From Acidobacteriota bacterium (GTDB taxonomy: Bacteria; Acidobacteriota; Terriglobia; Bryobacterales; Bryobacteraceae), in assembly GCA_017307505.1 (NCBI GenBank), contig JAFKEE010000030.1:124001-188000 (forward strand): a stretch of 64,000 nt of DNA. Reading direction: 5' to 3'. Below the pieces are notes generated by a model that saw only the letters and a program-made list of their open reading frames with translations, ran no database searches and was not told where the DNA came from. A program made the position numbers and the translations under genes. This document shows, piece by piece, positions 35,368 through 43,700 of this stretch. Position 1 is the stretch's first letter. Each line of letters begins with the position of its first letter.

Positions 35368-36122
35368 GACTCTTTCAGCCGCTCCGAGGCCAGAATCATG
35401 ACACCCAGACCCAGCACGATGATGGTGGAAATCGCGTTCACCATCGGATTGGCTCCGCGGCGCGCAATCGCGTAGAGCACCATCGGCAGGGTTTCTGAGT
35501 CCACCCCCGCTACCATCGACGTGATCACATAGTCGTCGAACGAAATCGTAAACGCCAGCAGCGCCGCGGAGACGATGGCAGGCATGAGATTCGGCAGCGT
35601 CACATGGCGGAAGGCTTGCCACTCCGTCGCACCGAGGTCTACGGCCGCCTCTTCCAGGGAGTTATCGAAGGTGCGCAGCCTGGCCAGGACAACGATCACC
35701 ACGAACGAGATGCAGAAGGAAACGTGCGCCAGGATCACGGTGTGCAGGCCCAGGTGGACGTTCAGGAAGCGGAAGATCCACTGGAAGAGAGCCAGCAGCG
35801 AGATGCCGGCCACAATCTCCGGTGTCACCAGGGACAGAGAGAGGCTCATCGTGATGATCGGCGCGTCCTTCTTCCACAAGGCGTGGGCGCAAAGGGTTCC
35901 AATCACAGCCGCCGCTGCGGTGGCGACGGCGGCGATCAGCAGGCTGTTCACCGTCGCTTCGATCAGTTGCTGATCCTGAAACGCGGCCTGATACCAGCGA
36001 AGGGAAAACCCTTCCCAAAGAGTGAACCGCGAGCTGTTCACGCTGAACACCGCCAGCACCAGCAAGGGCAGATGCAGGAACGCGTAGATACCCGTGGCGG
36101 CCAGGGGCAGCAGCCTCTTCAT
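35364..36122 (-). CDS. potC: Spermidine/putrescine ABC transporter permease PotC
   Basis: 252 residues with six helices and the permease EAA loop (LEEAAVDLGATEWQAFRHVTLPNLMPAI). FSVNSSRFTLWEGFSLRWYQAAF near the N-terminus is typical of PotC. It pairs with PotB to form the channel. ATG 36122 overlaps the potB stop by 4 bases and its own stop overlaps potD by 4, so the operon is tightly coupled. Confidence 0.94.
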   Translation of the reverse strand: MKRLLPLAATGIYAFLHLPLLVLAVFSVNSSRFTLWEGFSLRWYQAAFQDQQLIEATVNSLLIAAVATAAAAVIGTLCAHALWKKDAPIITMSLSLSLVTPEIVAGISLLALFQWIFRFLNVHLGLHTVILAHVSFCISFVVIVVLARLRTFDNSLEEAAVDLGATEWQAFRHVTLPNLMPAIVSAALLAFTISFDDYVITSMVAGVDSETLPMVLYAIARRGANPMVNAISTIIVLGLGVMILASERLKES

Positions 36123-36949
36123 AGCAGGGGCTCTCCCTTCCGCCGCACCTGGATCCAGAGCATCACCATCACCAGCGCCATGAGCGCCAGGGAAATGGCG
36201 GAACCGAAGGGCCAGTCGCGTGAGTTCGAAAACTGGTTCTGGATCAAGGTGCCGATCAGGATGGTCCGCCCGCCGCCCAGCAGGTCGGGCGTGAGGTAGG
36301 CCCCCAGACACGGGATGAACACCAGAATGGCGCCCGCGCGGATGCCCGGCGCGGAGAGCGGCAGCAGCACGCGCAGCAGGCTCTGGGAAGGACGCGCGCC
36401 CAGATCGCCGGCGGCCTCCATCAGTGCCGGATCGAGCCGCTCTAAGGTGGAGAACAACGGCAGCACCATGAAGGGCAGGTATCCGTACACCAGCCCCAGA
36501 ATCACCGCCCACCAGTTGTAGAGCAGGGGCAGCGGTTCGCGGATCAAGCCCAGCGACTGCAGCGCCGTATTGATCAGGCCCGTGTCGCGAAGCAGGAACA
36601 TCCAGGCATAGGTGCGCACCAGAAAGCTGGTCCAGAACGGCAGCATGACCAGCGAGAGATAGAGGTTCTTGCGTGGACCGGACCTGGAAATAAACAGGGC
36701 CAGCGGGAAGCCCAGGACCACACAAATCAAGGTGGAAATCCCGGCCACCAGGAACGACCGGCCCACGATGCCGAGGTAGAGCGGGTCCAGCACCCGCAGC
36801 CAGCTCTCGCCGGTGAACGGCGGCATGGTTCCGCCGTAGGCTCCGCGCGTCATGCACGCATAAACCAGCAGGATGCCCAGAGGCACGGCGAAGAGCAGCA
36901 GCAGGATGCTGGCGGTGGGGAACAGGAACAACAGCCTCAGGCGTCTCAT
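36119..36949 (-). CDS. potB: Spermidine/putrescine ABC transporter permease PotB
   Basis: 276 residues, six helices. PotB features: LLFLFPTASILLLLFAVPLGILLVYA, the segment MLPFWTSFLVRTYAWMFLLRDTGLIN and the EAA loop MEAAGDLGARPSQSLLRVLLPLSAPGI. The product inserts with PotC. It overlaps potA (upstream) and potC (downstream) by 4 bases each. Confidence 0.94.
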   Translation of the reverse strand: MRRLRLLFLFPTASILLLLFAVPLGILLVYACMTRGAYGGTMPPFTGESWLRVLDPLYLGIVGRSFLVAGISTLICVVLGFPLALFISRSGPRKNLYLSLVMLPFWTSFLVRTYAWMFLLRDTGLINTALQSLGLIREPLPLLYNWWAVILGLVYGYLPFMVLPLFSTLERLDPALMEAAGDLGARPSQSLLRVLLPLSAPGIRAGAILVFIPCLGAYLTPDLLGGGRTILIGTLIQNQFSNSRDWPFGSAISLALMALVMVMLWIQVRRKGEPLL

Positions 36950-37914
36950 GACGGATCGCAGCGAATCTCGTCGTGCCTGGACCAGAAAGCGTGCACAGCC
37001 TGGCCGCGCTCATAGGTGCATTCTTCCCGGGCGACCTCCGCAACAATGGTCTGGCCGTCCGCCGTCCTGGTTTCGACGTGCAGGCAGTTGCCCAGGAACA
37101 TGAGCTCCTGCACCGTGCCCGGAATGCTCTGGAGGCCCGTCTCCTGGGGAGCATGGAGGGACAGCCTGGTGGATTCCGGCCGGATGCCGAAGCCGTTGAC
37201 CCAGTTGACCGGGCCGAGGAAGCCGGCCGCGAAGCGTGTGCGCGGTGCGAGATATAAGTCGCGCGGCGTGCCCAGTTGTTCCAGCCGCCCTTTGTACAGC
37301 AGCGCGATCCGGTCCGAGACCGACAGTGCCTCCTCCTGGTCGTGCGTGATGAAGATGAAGGTAATGCCTACGCGCCGCTGCAGCGCCTTCAGTTCCGTGC
37401 GCACCTGCTTGCGCAGATTCGGATCCAGGGCGGAGAGCGGCTCGTCGAGCAGTAACACGTCGGGTCTCAGTACGAGAGAACGGGCCAGGGCCACGCGCTG
37501 CTTTTCCCCGCCGCTCAACTGGGCCGGTTTGCGGTCCTGCTTGCCATCCAGGCGCATCATCTCGATGCATTCGCGGACGCTCTCTTTTGCGTCGGGGCGC
37601 GGATGATAGCGCAGGCCGAATTCGATGTTTTGCTGAACCGTGAGGTGAGGGAAGAGTGCGTAGTTCTGGAAGACCGTCGAGACCTTCCGCTGATGCGGCG
37701 GCAGGGCAGCCTGCGGTTTGCCGCGCAGCAGGATCTCGCCGCTGGTCGGAGCCTCGAAGCCCGCGATCAGGCGCAGGGTCGTCGTCTTGCCGCAGCCCGA
37801 AGGGCCAAGCAGAGAAAAGAATTCTCCCTCGCTAATCTCGAGCGAAAGATCGTCGAGCGCGACGTGATTCGGGAAGTGTTTGGAGAGCCCGCGTAGCTCC
37901 AGGACATGGCCCAT
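36946..37914 (-). CDS. potA: Spermidine/putrescine ABC transporter ATPase PotA
   Basis: 322 residues. Walker A GPSGCGKTT (about 38-46), Q-loop FQNYALFPHLTV, signature LSGGEKQRVALARSL, Walker B VLLLDEPLSALD and switch His in THDQEEAL. From about 240 a short TOBE-like regulatory domain follows (RPESTRLSLHAP, VQELMFLGNCLHVETRT). First gene of potABCD, all four present, so a complete polyamine importer is encoded. Confidence 0.95.
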   Translation of the reverse strand: MGHVLELRGLSKHFPNHVALDDLSLEISEGEFFSLLGPSGCGKTTTLRLIAGFEAPTSGEILLRGKPQAALPPHQRKVSTVFQNYALFPHLTVQQNIEFGLRYHPRPDAKESVRECIEMMRLDGKQDRKPAQLSGGEKQRVALARSLVLRPDVLLLDEPLSALDPNLRKQVRTELKALQRRVGITFIFITHDQEEALSVSDRIALLYKGRLEQLGTPRDLYLAPRTRFAAGFLGPVNWVNGFGIRPESTRLSLHAPQETGLQSIPGTVQELMFLGNCLHVETRTADGQTIVAEVAREECTYERGQAVHAFWSRHDEIRCDPS

Positions 37915-37966
37915 TGCTTTCCAAGCATGGTAGCGCGAAAGCCCCGGGCTGTGATCCAGGCTGCCG

Positions 37967-38302
37967 TCAGGCCAGGATGACGGCCGTGCCGGCTGCGGTG
38001 ACCATCAACATGCCGCCGCCATGGCTCGTGGAAATCGTCTCGTAGTCGAGGTCCACGGCGATCACGGCATTGCCGCCCATCTGGCGCGCCTGCTGGCACA
38101 TCTCCTCGATGGCGATGTCCTTGGCTTTCCGCAATTCCGCCTCATAGGAGGCGGAGCGTCCGCCGACAATGTCGCGGATACCGGCGAAAAAGTCCTTGAA
38201 GATATTGGCACCCAGGATTGCCTCGCCGCTGACAATCCCCAGATATTGGCGAATCTCCTTGCCCTGGAGCGTGGAGGTGGTGACAACGAGCATGTTGGAC
38301 AT
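37967..38302 (-). CDS. YbjQ family (UPF0145/DUF74) protein
   Basis: 111 residues. Signature: [48 protein letters not shown], then [20 protein letters not shown]. The family forms pentameric rings of uncertain function and is linked to heavy-metal or stress responses in name only. Its ATG directly follows the stop of the deaminase gene (38302/38303). Confidence 0.9.
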   Translation of the reverse strand: MSNMLVVTTSTLQGKEIRQYLGIVSGEAILGANIFKDFFAGIRDIVGGRSASYEAELRKAKDIAIEEMCQQARQMGGNAVIAVDLDYETISTSHGGGMLMVTAAGTAVILA

Positions 38303-38770
38303 TCAGTAAGGTATTTTGTTCACACTTGCCCGCCAAATGGCAAACGGGCGGTCGCCCTCGTCCTTCAGCAGCCTCTGTGTCGGCAGGGACCGGTCCTTCT
38401 CCGCCAGCGGGATCTGAACATAGAGGAAGGAGTCATCAAACCCGGCGGCTGAAGCCTCGTCCTTGGAGGCGGCGTAGTAGAGGGAGTCGAGCCTGGCCCA
38501 GTAAATGGCGGAAAGGCACATCGGGCAGGGTTCGCAGGACGCGAAGATCGTACAGCCCCGCAGCTCAAAGGAATTCAGTTTGCGGCAGGCTTCCCGGATG
38601 GCGACCACCTCCGCATGCGCGGTGGGATCATTCAGCGTGGTGACATGATTGGCCCCCTCGGCGACAATCGCGCCGTCTTTCACAATGAGGGCCCCAAAGG
38701 GGCCGCCGCGCCCCGACTCGACGTTTTCGACGGCGAGTTGAATGGCGCGGCGGAGGAACTCTTCATGCAT
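38303..38770 (-). CDS. Nucleoside/guanine deaminase (CDA fold)
   Basis: 155 residues. Zinc site: THAEVVAIREA (His and catalytic Glu) and CEPCPMCLSAIYWA (two Cys). The start EEFLRRAIQLAVENVESGRGGPFGALIVKDG and the end of about 155 residues match guanine deaminases of the GuaD type more than tRNA adenosine deaminases (TadA). The likely reaction is guanine to xanthine. Immediate neighbour of ybjQ without spacing. Confidence 0.87.
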   Translation of the reverse strand: MHEEFLRRAIQLAVENVESGRGGPFGALIVKDGAIVAEGANHVTTLNDPTAHAEVVAIREACRKLNSFELRGCTIFASCEPCPMCLSAIYWARLDSLYYAASKDEASAAGFDDSFLYVQIPLAEKDRSLPTQRLLKDEGDRPFAIWRASVNKIPY

Positions 38771-38802
38771 ATGTTTTGCGTGCGCAGGAGCGCCCGCGCG
38801 GA

Positions 38803-39408
38803 TTACTTGGTGAAGTGCTCTTCAGCCTTGTCCCAGTTCACCACACCCCACCAGTTGGTGATGTATTCCGGCCGGCGGTTCTGATACTTGAGGTAGTAGG
38901 CGTGTTCCCAAACGTCCAAACCCAACACCGCCGTCTTTCCTTCCATCAGCGGGTTGTCCTGGTTCGGAGTCGACATGATGTCCACGCCATTGCCGGACTT
39001 GATCAGCCAGGCCCAGCCGGAGCCGAAACGCCCCACGGCCGCGGCCGCGAACTTTTCCTTGAACGCATCAAATGAGCCGAACTTCGCATCGATCGCGGCA
39101 GCCAGCTTGCCCACCGGAGCGCCGCCCTTGCCCGGTCCCATCACTTCCCAGAAGAAAGTGTGATTCCAGTGGCCCCCGCCATTGTTGCGCACCGCGGTAC
39201 GGATCGCTTCCGGCACCCCGGCCACGCCATTGGCCAGTAACTCTTCCAAGCTCTTCCCGGCCAGATCTGGAGCGGATTCCAGTGCCTTGTTCAGGTTGGT
39301 CACGTAAGCCTGATGATGCTTTCCGTGGTGGATCTCCATCGTCAGTTTGTCGATGTAAGGCTCCAGCGCGTCGTGGGCATACGGAAGCGTCGGCAAAGTA
39401 AACGCCAT
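38803..39408 (-). CDS. sodA: Superoxide dismutase, Mn-type of the Fe/Mn family
   Basis: 201 residues. Metal ligands are His27 (EIHHGKHH), His83 ([11 protein letters not shown]), Asp165 and His169 ([15 protein letters not shown]). Gln150 in TPNQDNP and Gly at the position where Fe enzymes have Gln point to a manganese enzyme. No signal peptide, so cytosolic. AAGGAG lies 11 bases before ATG 39408. A possible promoter (TTGAGC, 16 bases, GATAGC on the minus strand near 39429-39456) is weak. Confidence 0.95.
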   Translation of the reverse strand: MAFTLPTLPYAHDALEPYIDKLTMEIHHGKHHQAYVTNLNKALESAPDLAGKSLEELLANGVAGVPEAIRTAVRNNGGGHWNHTFFWEVMGPGKGGAPVGKLAAAIDAKFGSFDAFKEKFAAAAVGRFGSGWAWLIKSGNGVDIMSTPNQDNPLMEGKTAVLGLDVWEHAYYLKYQNRRPEYITNWWGVVNWDKAEEHFTK

Positions 39409-39460
39409 TGTGTTTGAGTCTCCTTCAGCTATCCCAGATGATTGAAAAGGCTCAAAGGAT

Positions 39461-39492
39461 GCGGTTCGATTCCCTCGAATCGACCCGCCTCC
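39461..39492. other. tRNA/tmRNA-like 3'-end fragment forming a hairpin
   Basis: Between gatA and sodA the plus strand reads GCGGTTCGATTCCC (39461-39474), matching the T-arm of tmRNA and tRNA, then about 10 extra bases and CCGCCTCC (39485-39492), like an acceptor 3' end. The part 39463-39485 is also an imperfect hairpin (GGTTCGATTC against GAATCGACC, one bulge). No complete RNA gene fits in the 117-base gap. It could be a remnant, an old attachment site, or just the gatA terminator without a T-run. Confidence 0.3.
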
Positions 39493-39525
39493 TCGACTTC
39501 TGAATTTTAGAACGAAATGACCGTG

Positions 39526-40968
39526 CTAGAGGGTGAAGCCGCCCGCCTGCTCAAAAGCGGACGCCAGGCGAAACATGCCGGATTCGTCAAAATGACGCGT
39601 GAGGATCTGCAGCCCCACCGGCAGGCCCTCTGCGGTGCTGCCGCACGGCACGCTCATGCACGGAATGCCTGCCAGATCACCCGTAATGGTGTAAATGTCG
39701 GACAGGTACATCTGGATGGGGTCGTCCAGTTTCTCACCCAGTTTGAAGGCAGGGAACGGCGAGACCGGCGTCACCAGCGCATCCACCTGAGTGAAAGCCT
39801 GCTGGAAGTCGCGGGCGATGAGAGAACGAACTTTCTGCGCCTTCAGGTAGTAGGCGTCGTAGTAGCCCGAACTCAGCACATAAGTGCCCAGCATGATGCG
39901 CCGTTTGCACTCAGCTCCAAAGCCCTCGCCGCGGGTCATGCGGTACATGTCCTGCAGCGTCTTCGCCTGGGCCGAACGCTTCGTGTACCGCACGCCGTCA
40001 TACCGCGCCAGGTTGGCGCTCGCCTCGGCGGTACAAATAATGTAGTAGCAGGCCACCGCATAGTCGGTGTGCGGCAGGCTGATGTCCACAATCTCGCAGC
40101 CCTGCCGCTTCAGCAGTTCGACGCCCTTGTGGATCTGGTCTCCACTCTCACTGTCCAGGTGCGCGAAGTACTCCTTCGGCAGTCCGACACGCAGGCCGCG
40201 GACGTCCTTGCCCAGGCTCTCGCGATAATCGGCCACAGGAGCAAAGGCGCTCGTCGCATCTTTGGGGTCCCGTCCGGCGATGGTCTGCAGCAGAACCGCC
40301 GCGTCTTCCACATTCCGCGCGAACGGCCCGATGTGGTCCAGGGAACTCGCGAAGGCAACCAGACCGTACCGGGAAACCCGGCCGTAGGTAGGAGTCACGC
40401 CAACGACCCCGCAGAAACTTGCCGGCTGGCGGATGCTGCCGCCCGTATCCGAACCCAAAGAGACAACCGCCGTGCCCTGCGCCACGACCGCGGCCGATCC
40501 GCCGGAACTGCCGCCGGGCACGCGGTCGAGCGCGACCGGATTCCGGACGGGGCCATAGGCGGAATTCTCGTTCGAGGAACCCATCGCGAACTCGTCGCAG
40601 TTCGCTTTCCCGAGGATCACGCCCCCCGCGGCCTCGAGCCGCTGAACCGCCGTGGCGTCGTAAGGCGGAATGAAGTGTTCCAGCATCCTGGAGCCGCAGG
40701 TCGTGCGCAGCCCCTTGGTGACGATGACATCCTTCACCGCGATAGGCACGCCCGCCAGTGCGCCGGGGGTCTCGCCCCGCGAGAGCTTCTCATCCACGGC
40801 CGCGGCGCTCTGCCGGGCCCGCTCTTCGCTGAAGGTGAGGTAGGCGTTGGTCTTCGGATTCTCGCCCCGGGCAAATGCCAGGGCCTCTTCGGTCAGCTCG
40901 GCGGCGCTGAACTGACGGGTACGCAGGCCTTCCTGAATGCCGGCGATAGTGAGTTTGGCGATGTCCAT
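39526..40968 (-). CDS. gatA: Asp-tRNA(Asn)/Glu-tRNA(Gln) amidotransferase subunit A
   Basis: 480 residues. The amidase Ser-cisSer-Lys triad is visible: Lys in PIAVKDVI, cis-Ser in VPGGSSGGSAA, nucleophile Ser in LGSDTGGSIRQPA. ALAGVPIAVKD and the C-terminal QILTRHFDESGMFRLASAFEQA agree with GatA. It releases ammonia from glutamine for GatB to amidate mischarged tRNA. gatC is upstream; gatB is not in the window. 42 bases separate gatC and gatA. Confidence 0.96.
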   Translation of the reverse strand: MDIAKLTIAGIQEGLRTRQFSAAELTEEALAFARGENPKTNAYLTFSEERARQSAAAVDEKLSRGETPGALAGVPIAVKDVIVTKGLRTTCGSRMLEHFIPPYDATAVQRLEAAGGVILGKANCDEFAMGSSNENSAYGPVRNPVALDRVPGGSSGGSAAVVAQGTAVVSLGSDTGGSIRQPASFCGVVGVTPTYGRVSRYGLVAFASSLDHIGPFARNVEDAAVLLQTIAGRDPKDATSAFAPVADYRESLGKDVRGLRVGLPKEYFAHLDSESGDQIHKGVELLKRQGCEIVDISLPHTDYAVACYYIICTAEASANLARYDGVRYTKRSAQAKTLQDMYRMTRGEGFGAECKRRIMLGTYVLSSGYYDAYYLKAQKVRSLIARDFQQAFTQVDALVTPVSPFPAFKLGEKLDDPIQMYLSDIYTITGDLAGIPCMSVPCGSTAEGLPVGLQILTRHFDESGMFRLASAFEQAGGFTL

Positions 40969-41010
40969 TTCGATTGCAATTCCAACTGCTGGATCGGTCT
41001 TCGGCGGCCT

Positions 41011-41310
41011 CTATCGTTCAATGATCTTCGGTACTTTGAACTGCCCCGCACCCGACAGCGGAGCGTTGGCCAGCGCCGCCTGGTTGTCCAGGGACGGCTC
41101 GATTACGTCTTCGCGCAAGGTGTCGGTCTCACCCGCGTCGTAGAGAACCTGCGCCATCGGCTCGACCCCGGTGACGTCCAGTTCATTCAACTTGTCGATG
41201 TGGGAGAGAATGCCGTCCAGGTCATGCGCCATCCGGGACGTTTCCTCGGCGCTTAACTGCAGGTTCGCCAGGTCGGCGACGTACTTGACCTCTTGTTCTG
41301 TAATCTTCAA
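41011..41310 (-). CDS. gatC: Asp-tRNA(Asn)/Glu-tRNA(Gln) amidotransferase subunit C
   Basis: 99 residues. KITEQEVKYVADLANLQLSAEETSRMAHDLDGILSHIDKLNELDVTGVEP is the GatC N-terminal helix pair, and LREDVIEPSLDNQAALANAP the tail that wraps GatA. It stabilises the GatA-GatB complex. ATG 41310 overlaps the stop of the DUF721 gene (ATGA). Confidence 0.95.
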   Translation of the reverse strand: MKITEQEVKYVADLANLQLSAEETSRMAHDLDGILSHIDKLNELDVTGVEPMAQVLYDAGETDTLREDVIEPSLDNQAALANAPLSGAGQFKVPKIIER

Positions 41311-41756
41311 GACGCACGGGCCTTTCTGCGGGAGTTCACGTAGATACGGCGCAGGACAGGATCCGCGATACCGTCCGCGTCATCCTTCGGCCGGAGCGCC
41401 GGAGCTGTCAGGGAGAAACTGGGCGGCGCCTCTTCGCGCTGCGGCGGACGGCGGGCCACGCCGATCCGGAATTCAATGCCCTGGGGGGCGGCGCCTTCCA
41501 GCAGATCGGTCAGGTTCTTCAGAATCTGTTGGCGGAGTCCATACAGATTGCGCTTCCACTGATCGTCCTCCACCAGCACCACGAGATTGTTGCCCTGAAC
41601 CGCCACCGCCCTGGTCCGCCCGGCCAGCCTCTTGCCAATGGCCGCCGGCCAGGCAGCAAGGGTCAACTCCTCTTGCGTGAAGTGTTTCTGGGCCGTTCTG
41701 AGTCTGGCGATGATGCGCCCGGCGCGTTCCATTCCGGAGTTTCCTGGAACGGTCAT
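41307..41756 (-). CDS. DUF721 (DciA-like) protein
   Basis: About 149 residues. LRTAQKHFTQEELTLAAWPAAIGKRLAGRTRAVAVQGNNLVVLVEDDQWKRNLYGLRQQILKNL is the DUF721 domain, known from DciA, the replicative helicase loader of bacteria without DnaC. A disordered C-terminal part follows. ATG 41756 or ATG 41732 are both possible; the longest frame starts on the same bases as maf and is unlikely. First gene of DUF721-gatC-gatA, divergent from maf. Confidence 0.8.
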   Translation of the reverse strand: MTVPGNSGMERAGRIIARLRTAQKHFTQEELTLAAWPAAIGKRLAGRTRAVAVQGNNLVVLVEDDQWKRNLYGLRQQILKNLTDLLEGAAPQGIEFRIGVARRPPQREEAPPSFSLTAPALRPKDDADGIADPVLRRIYVNSRRKARAS

Positions 41757-41803
41757 TTTAACATGCGAAGTGCCGCCGGCCCCCATGCTAGTCTGAACTT
41801 CCA

Positions 41804-42370
41804 ATGATCGTCTTGGCTTCGCAATCGCCGCGCCGTAAGGAGATTCTGCGGATGGCCGGCATACCGTTCGTCGTGCGCGTTCCTGGTGTGGAAGAGGTCC
41901 GGCAGAACGGGGAAAACGCCCACGCTTACGTGGAGCGCCTGGCCCGCGACAAAGCCCTCGCGGTCGAAGCCTCGGCCGATGAGTTCGTTGTCGCCGCAGA
42001 CACTACGGTTGTCGTTGACGATGACGTCCTCGAGAAGCCCGAATCCGAAGCGGTCGCTGCCGGCATGTTGAGACGGCTCAGCGGACGCCAGCATGTCGTG
42101 CTCACCGGGGTCTGCGTCCGTCGGGGCAGCCAGTTGTGGAGCGGCGTCGAATCGACGCTCGTCACGTTTAAGCAACTGACCGATGCGGACATCCACGCCT
42201 ATGCCGCCAGCGGCGAACCCTTCGACAAGGCCGGGGGCTATGCCATCCAGGGACTGGCTTCGAAGTACATCACCCGCGTCGACGGCTGCTTCTTCAACGT
42301 TGTTGGCCTGCCGGTCGCCAGGGTTTATGAGATGCTTCTGGCCGCCGGTTATAGCTTGGCTTTGGGGTAG
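41804..42370 (+). CDS. maf: Maf family nucleotide pyrophosphatase
   Basis: 188 residues. The family start IVLASQSPRRKEIL, the acidic ADTTVVVDD with catalytic Asp, GRQHVVLTGV and EPFDKAGGYAIQG are all present; ASQSPRR and QG point to the dTTP/UTP-hydrolysing (YhdE) subgroup. It removes non-canonical nucleotides. ATG 41804 begins directly at the motif. The last 22 bases overlap the EVE-domain gene tail to tail. Confidence 0.93.
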   Translation: MIVLASQSPRRKEILRMAGIPFVVRVPGVEEVRQNGENAHAYVERLARDKALAVEASADEFVVAADTTVVVDDDVLEKPESEAVAAGMLRRLSGRQHVVLTGVCVRRGSQLWSGVESTLVTFKQLTDADIHAYAASGEPFDKAGGYAIQGLASKYITRVDGCFFNVVGLPVARVYEMLLAAGYSLALG

Positions 42371-42759
42371 CGCTGCTTCATCCAGTCCACGAAGGTCTGC
42401 GGAACACTCATCGTCGAAAGCCGGCCCTGGCGGATCAGCGCCCAATCGTCAAACAGGCCGGTGGCCTTGATCTCGGCCAGGGTGACAGGCGGATCGATCT
42501 CACCGGCGTATTCCAGGTCAACCACCGCGGATTTCGGATTCGTCTGGTCGGGCCGCGGAGCTGACGTGATCCTGGCAAGTCCGAGAATCTTCGACTGCCC
42601 GCCGCTGTGATAGATGAACACCTTGTCGCCCGGCCTCATGGATCGGATCACTGCCGCGGCCTGGGCGTTCGTTACTCCGTCCCATGTGGTTTTTCTGTCC
42701 TGCTTCAGTTGGTCGATGGAGTAGGTGTCTGGATCGGTTTTGGCAAGGAAGTAGGCCAT
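42349..42759 (-). CDS. EVE domain protein
   Basis: 136 residues, a single EVE (PUA-like) domain: MAYFLAKTDPDTYSIDQL, TTWDGVTNAQAAAVIRSMRPGDKVFIYHSGG, ILGLARITSAPRPD, AVVDLEYAGEIDPPVTLAEIK. EVE domains bind modified bases in DNA or RNA and occur both as stand-alone housekeeping proteins and fused in modification-dependent restriction systems. Here it stands alone and converges on maf with a 22-base overlap. Confidence 0.88.
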   Translation of the reverse strand: MAYFLAKTDPDTYSIDQLKQDRKTTWDGVTNAQAAAVIRSMRPGDKVFIYHSGGQSKILGLARITSAPRPDQTNPKSAVVDLEYAGEIDPPVTLAEIKATGLFDDWALIRQGRLSTMSVPQTFVDWMKQRYPKAKL

Positions 42760-42794
42760 TATTCGCCGCCTTTGTGCTGGGAATGCAGGATTTG

Positions 42795-42831
42795 TCCACA
42801 GGCCAGAAGTCCCAGGACTGGACCCTGTGGA
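42795..42831. repeat. Nested inverted repeats upstream of the polysaccharide export genes
   Basis: An outer perfect 8-bp repeat, TCCACAGG (42795-42802) with CCTGTGGA (42824-42831), encloses an inner perfect 5-bp one, AGTCC (42808-42812) with GGACT (42815-42819). It lies in the 270-base divergent gap 42760-43029 between the EVE gene and the exporter gene. Nothing else certain is seen there; a TACAAT (42921-42926) could be a -10 but has no -35. The structure may be an operator or leader hairpin. Confidence 0.45.
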
Positions 42832-43029
42832 AATTCGGACAGCTTCGTATGCTTCATCGTATCAGTGAGTTGCCGGGACCGCCTGTCTTTTGGAAGCCCG
42901 GTGGGCCCACGTTGCTGTTGTACAATAGATTGAACAATAAACTGGGGCTCGTCAATGATCGTGGATTGCTGGAAGTCCAGGAAGTAGCCCCGGTGAGTTA
43001 AAGTTTCGTGGTCGAGCGGAGGGTGACGA

Positions 43030-43677
43030 ATGTGGTCGAACTGGAAGCTGTCGTTTGGACGGCTCCTGTCTGTGTTCCTGATGCTGGCGGCCGGAGGGAT
43101 TCTCTCCGGGCAGCAGGAAAATAAAGGCGCCGGCGGCCAGAAGGCTCCCGAGCAGGCGAAGCCGGCTCCAGGTGCAGAGGACTCAAACGTTGCGGCGCCG
43201 GTGGACCCCAAAAGCTACAAGATCGGTGCGGAGGATGTGCTGAACATCCGTGTCTGGCGGGAGAACGACCTCAGCGGAAACGTCGTGGTTCGTCCCGACG
43301 GAAAAATCACCGTGCCCCTGGCCGGCGAAATGGAAGCGGCCGGTCTCACTCCCGAACAGCTCACCACCAAGGTCAGCGAAGCCCTCTCGAAGTTCCTCAC
43401 GAAGCCCGAGGTGATCATCTCGGTCGTCTCCGTGATGAGCAAACGCTACTACCTGTCCGGCAATGTCAGCCGTTCGGGACCGACGCCGTTGGTCACCCCC
43501 ACCACCATCCTGCAGGCTCTCAGTTCCGCCGGCTTGGGACAGTGGGCGAAGAAGGGCAAAATCGTCGTGATGCGCGGCACCGAGCGCATTAAGTTTAATT
43601 ACAACGATGTGATCAAGGGCAAACACCTGGAGCAGAATATCTACCTCCAGGACGGTGACCACATCTACGTGCCGTAG
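43030..43677 (+). CDS. Polysaccharide export protein (Wza-like, Poly_export plus SLBB)
   Basis: 215 residues. A signal peptide (LLSVFLMLAAGGILSGQ) and a 30-residue polar linker precede the Poly_export domain (YKIGAEDVLNIRVWRENDLSGNVVVRPDGKITVPLAGEMEAAGLTPEQLTTKVSEALSKF) and one SLBB domain (RYYLSGNVSRSGPTPLVTPTTILQALSSAG) that ends at the stop. It is shorter than Wza and lacks the Cys for lipidation and the C-terminal helix, so it resembles the periplasmic part only. First gene of an exopolysaccharide module with the next two. Confidence 0.9.
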   Translation: MWSNWKLSFGRLLSVFLMLAAGGILSGQQENKGAGGQKAPEQAKPAPGAEDSNVAAPVDPKSYKIGAEDVLNIRVWRENDLSGNVVVRPDGKITVPLAGEMEAAGLTPEQLTTKVSEALSKFLTKPEVIISVVSVMSKRYYLSGNVSRSGPTPLVTPTTILQALSSAGLGQWAKKGKIVVMRGTERIKFNYNDVIKGKHLEQNIYLQDGDHIYVP

Positions 43678-43700
43678 GCTGTCACTCGGAGGATCCAACC

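Noticed and set aside
42349-42759. EVE protein as part of a defence system
   Set aside because: EVE domains occur in modification-dependent restriction, but here the domain stands alone between maf and polysaccharide genes with no nuclease or methyltransferase, so a housekeeping role is more likely.
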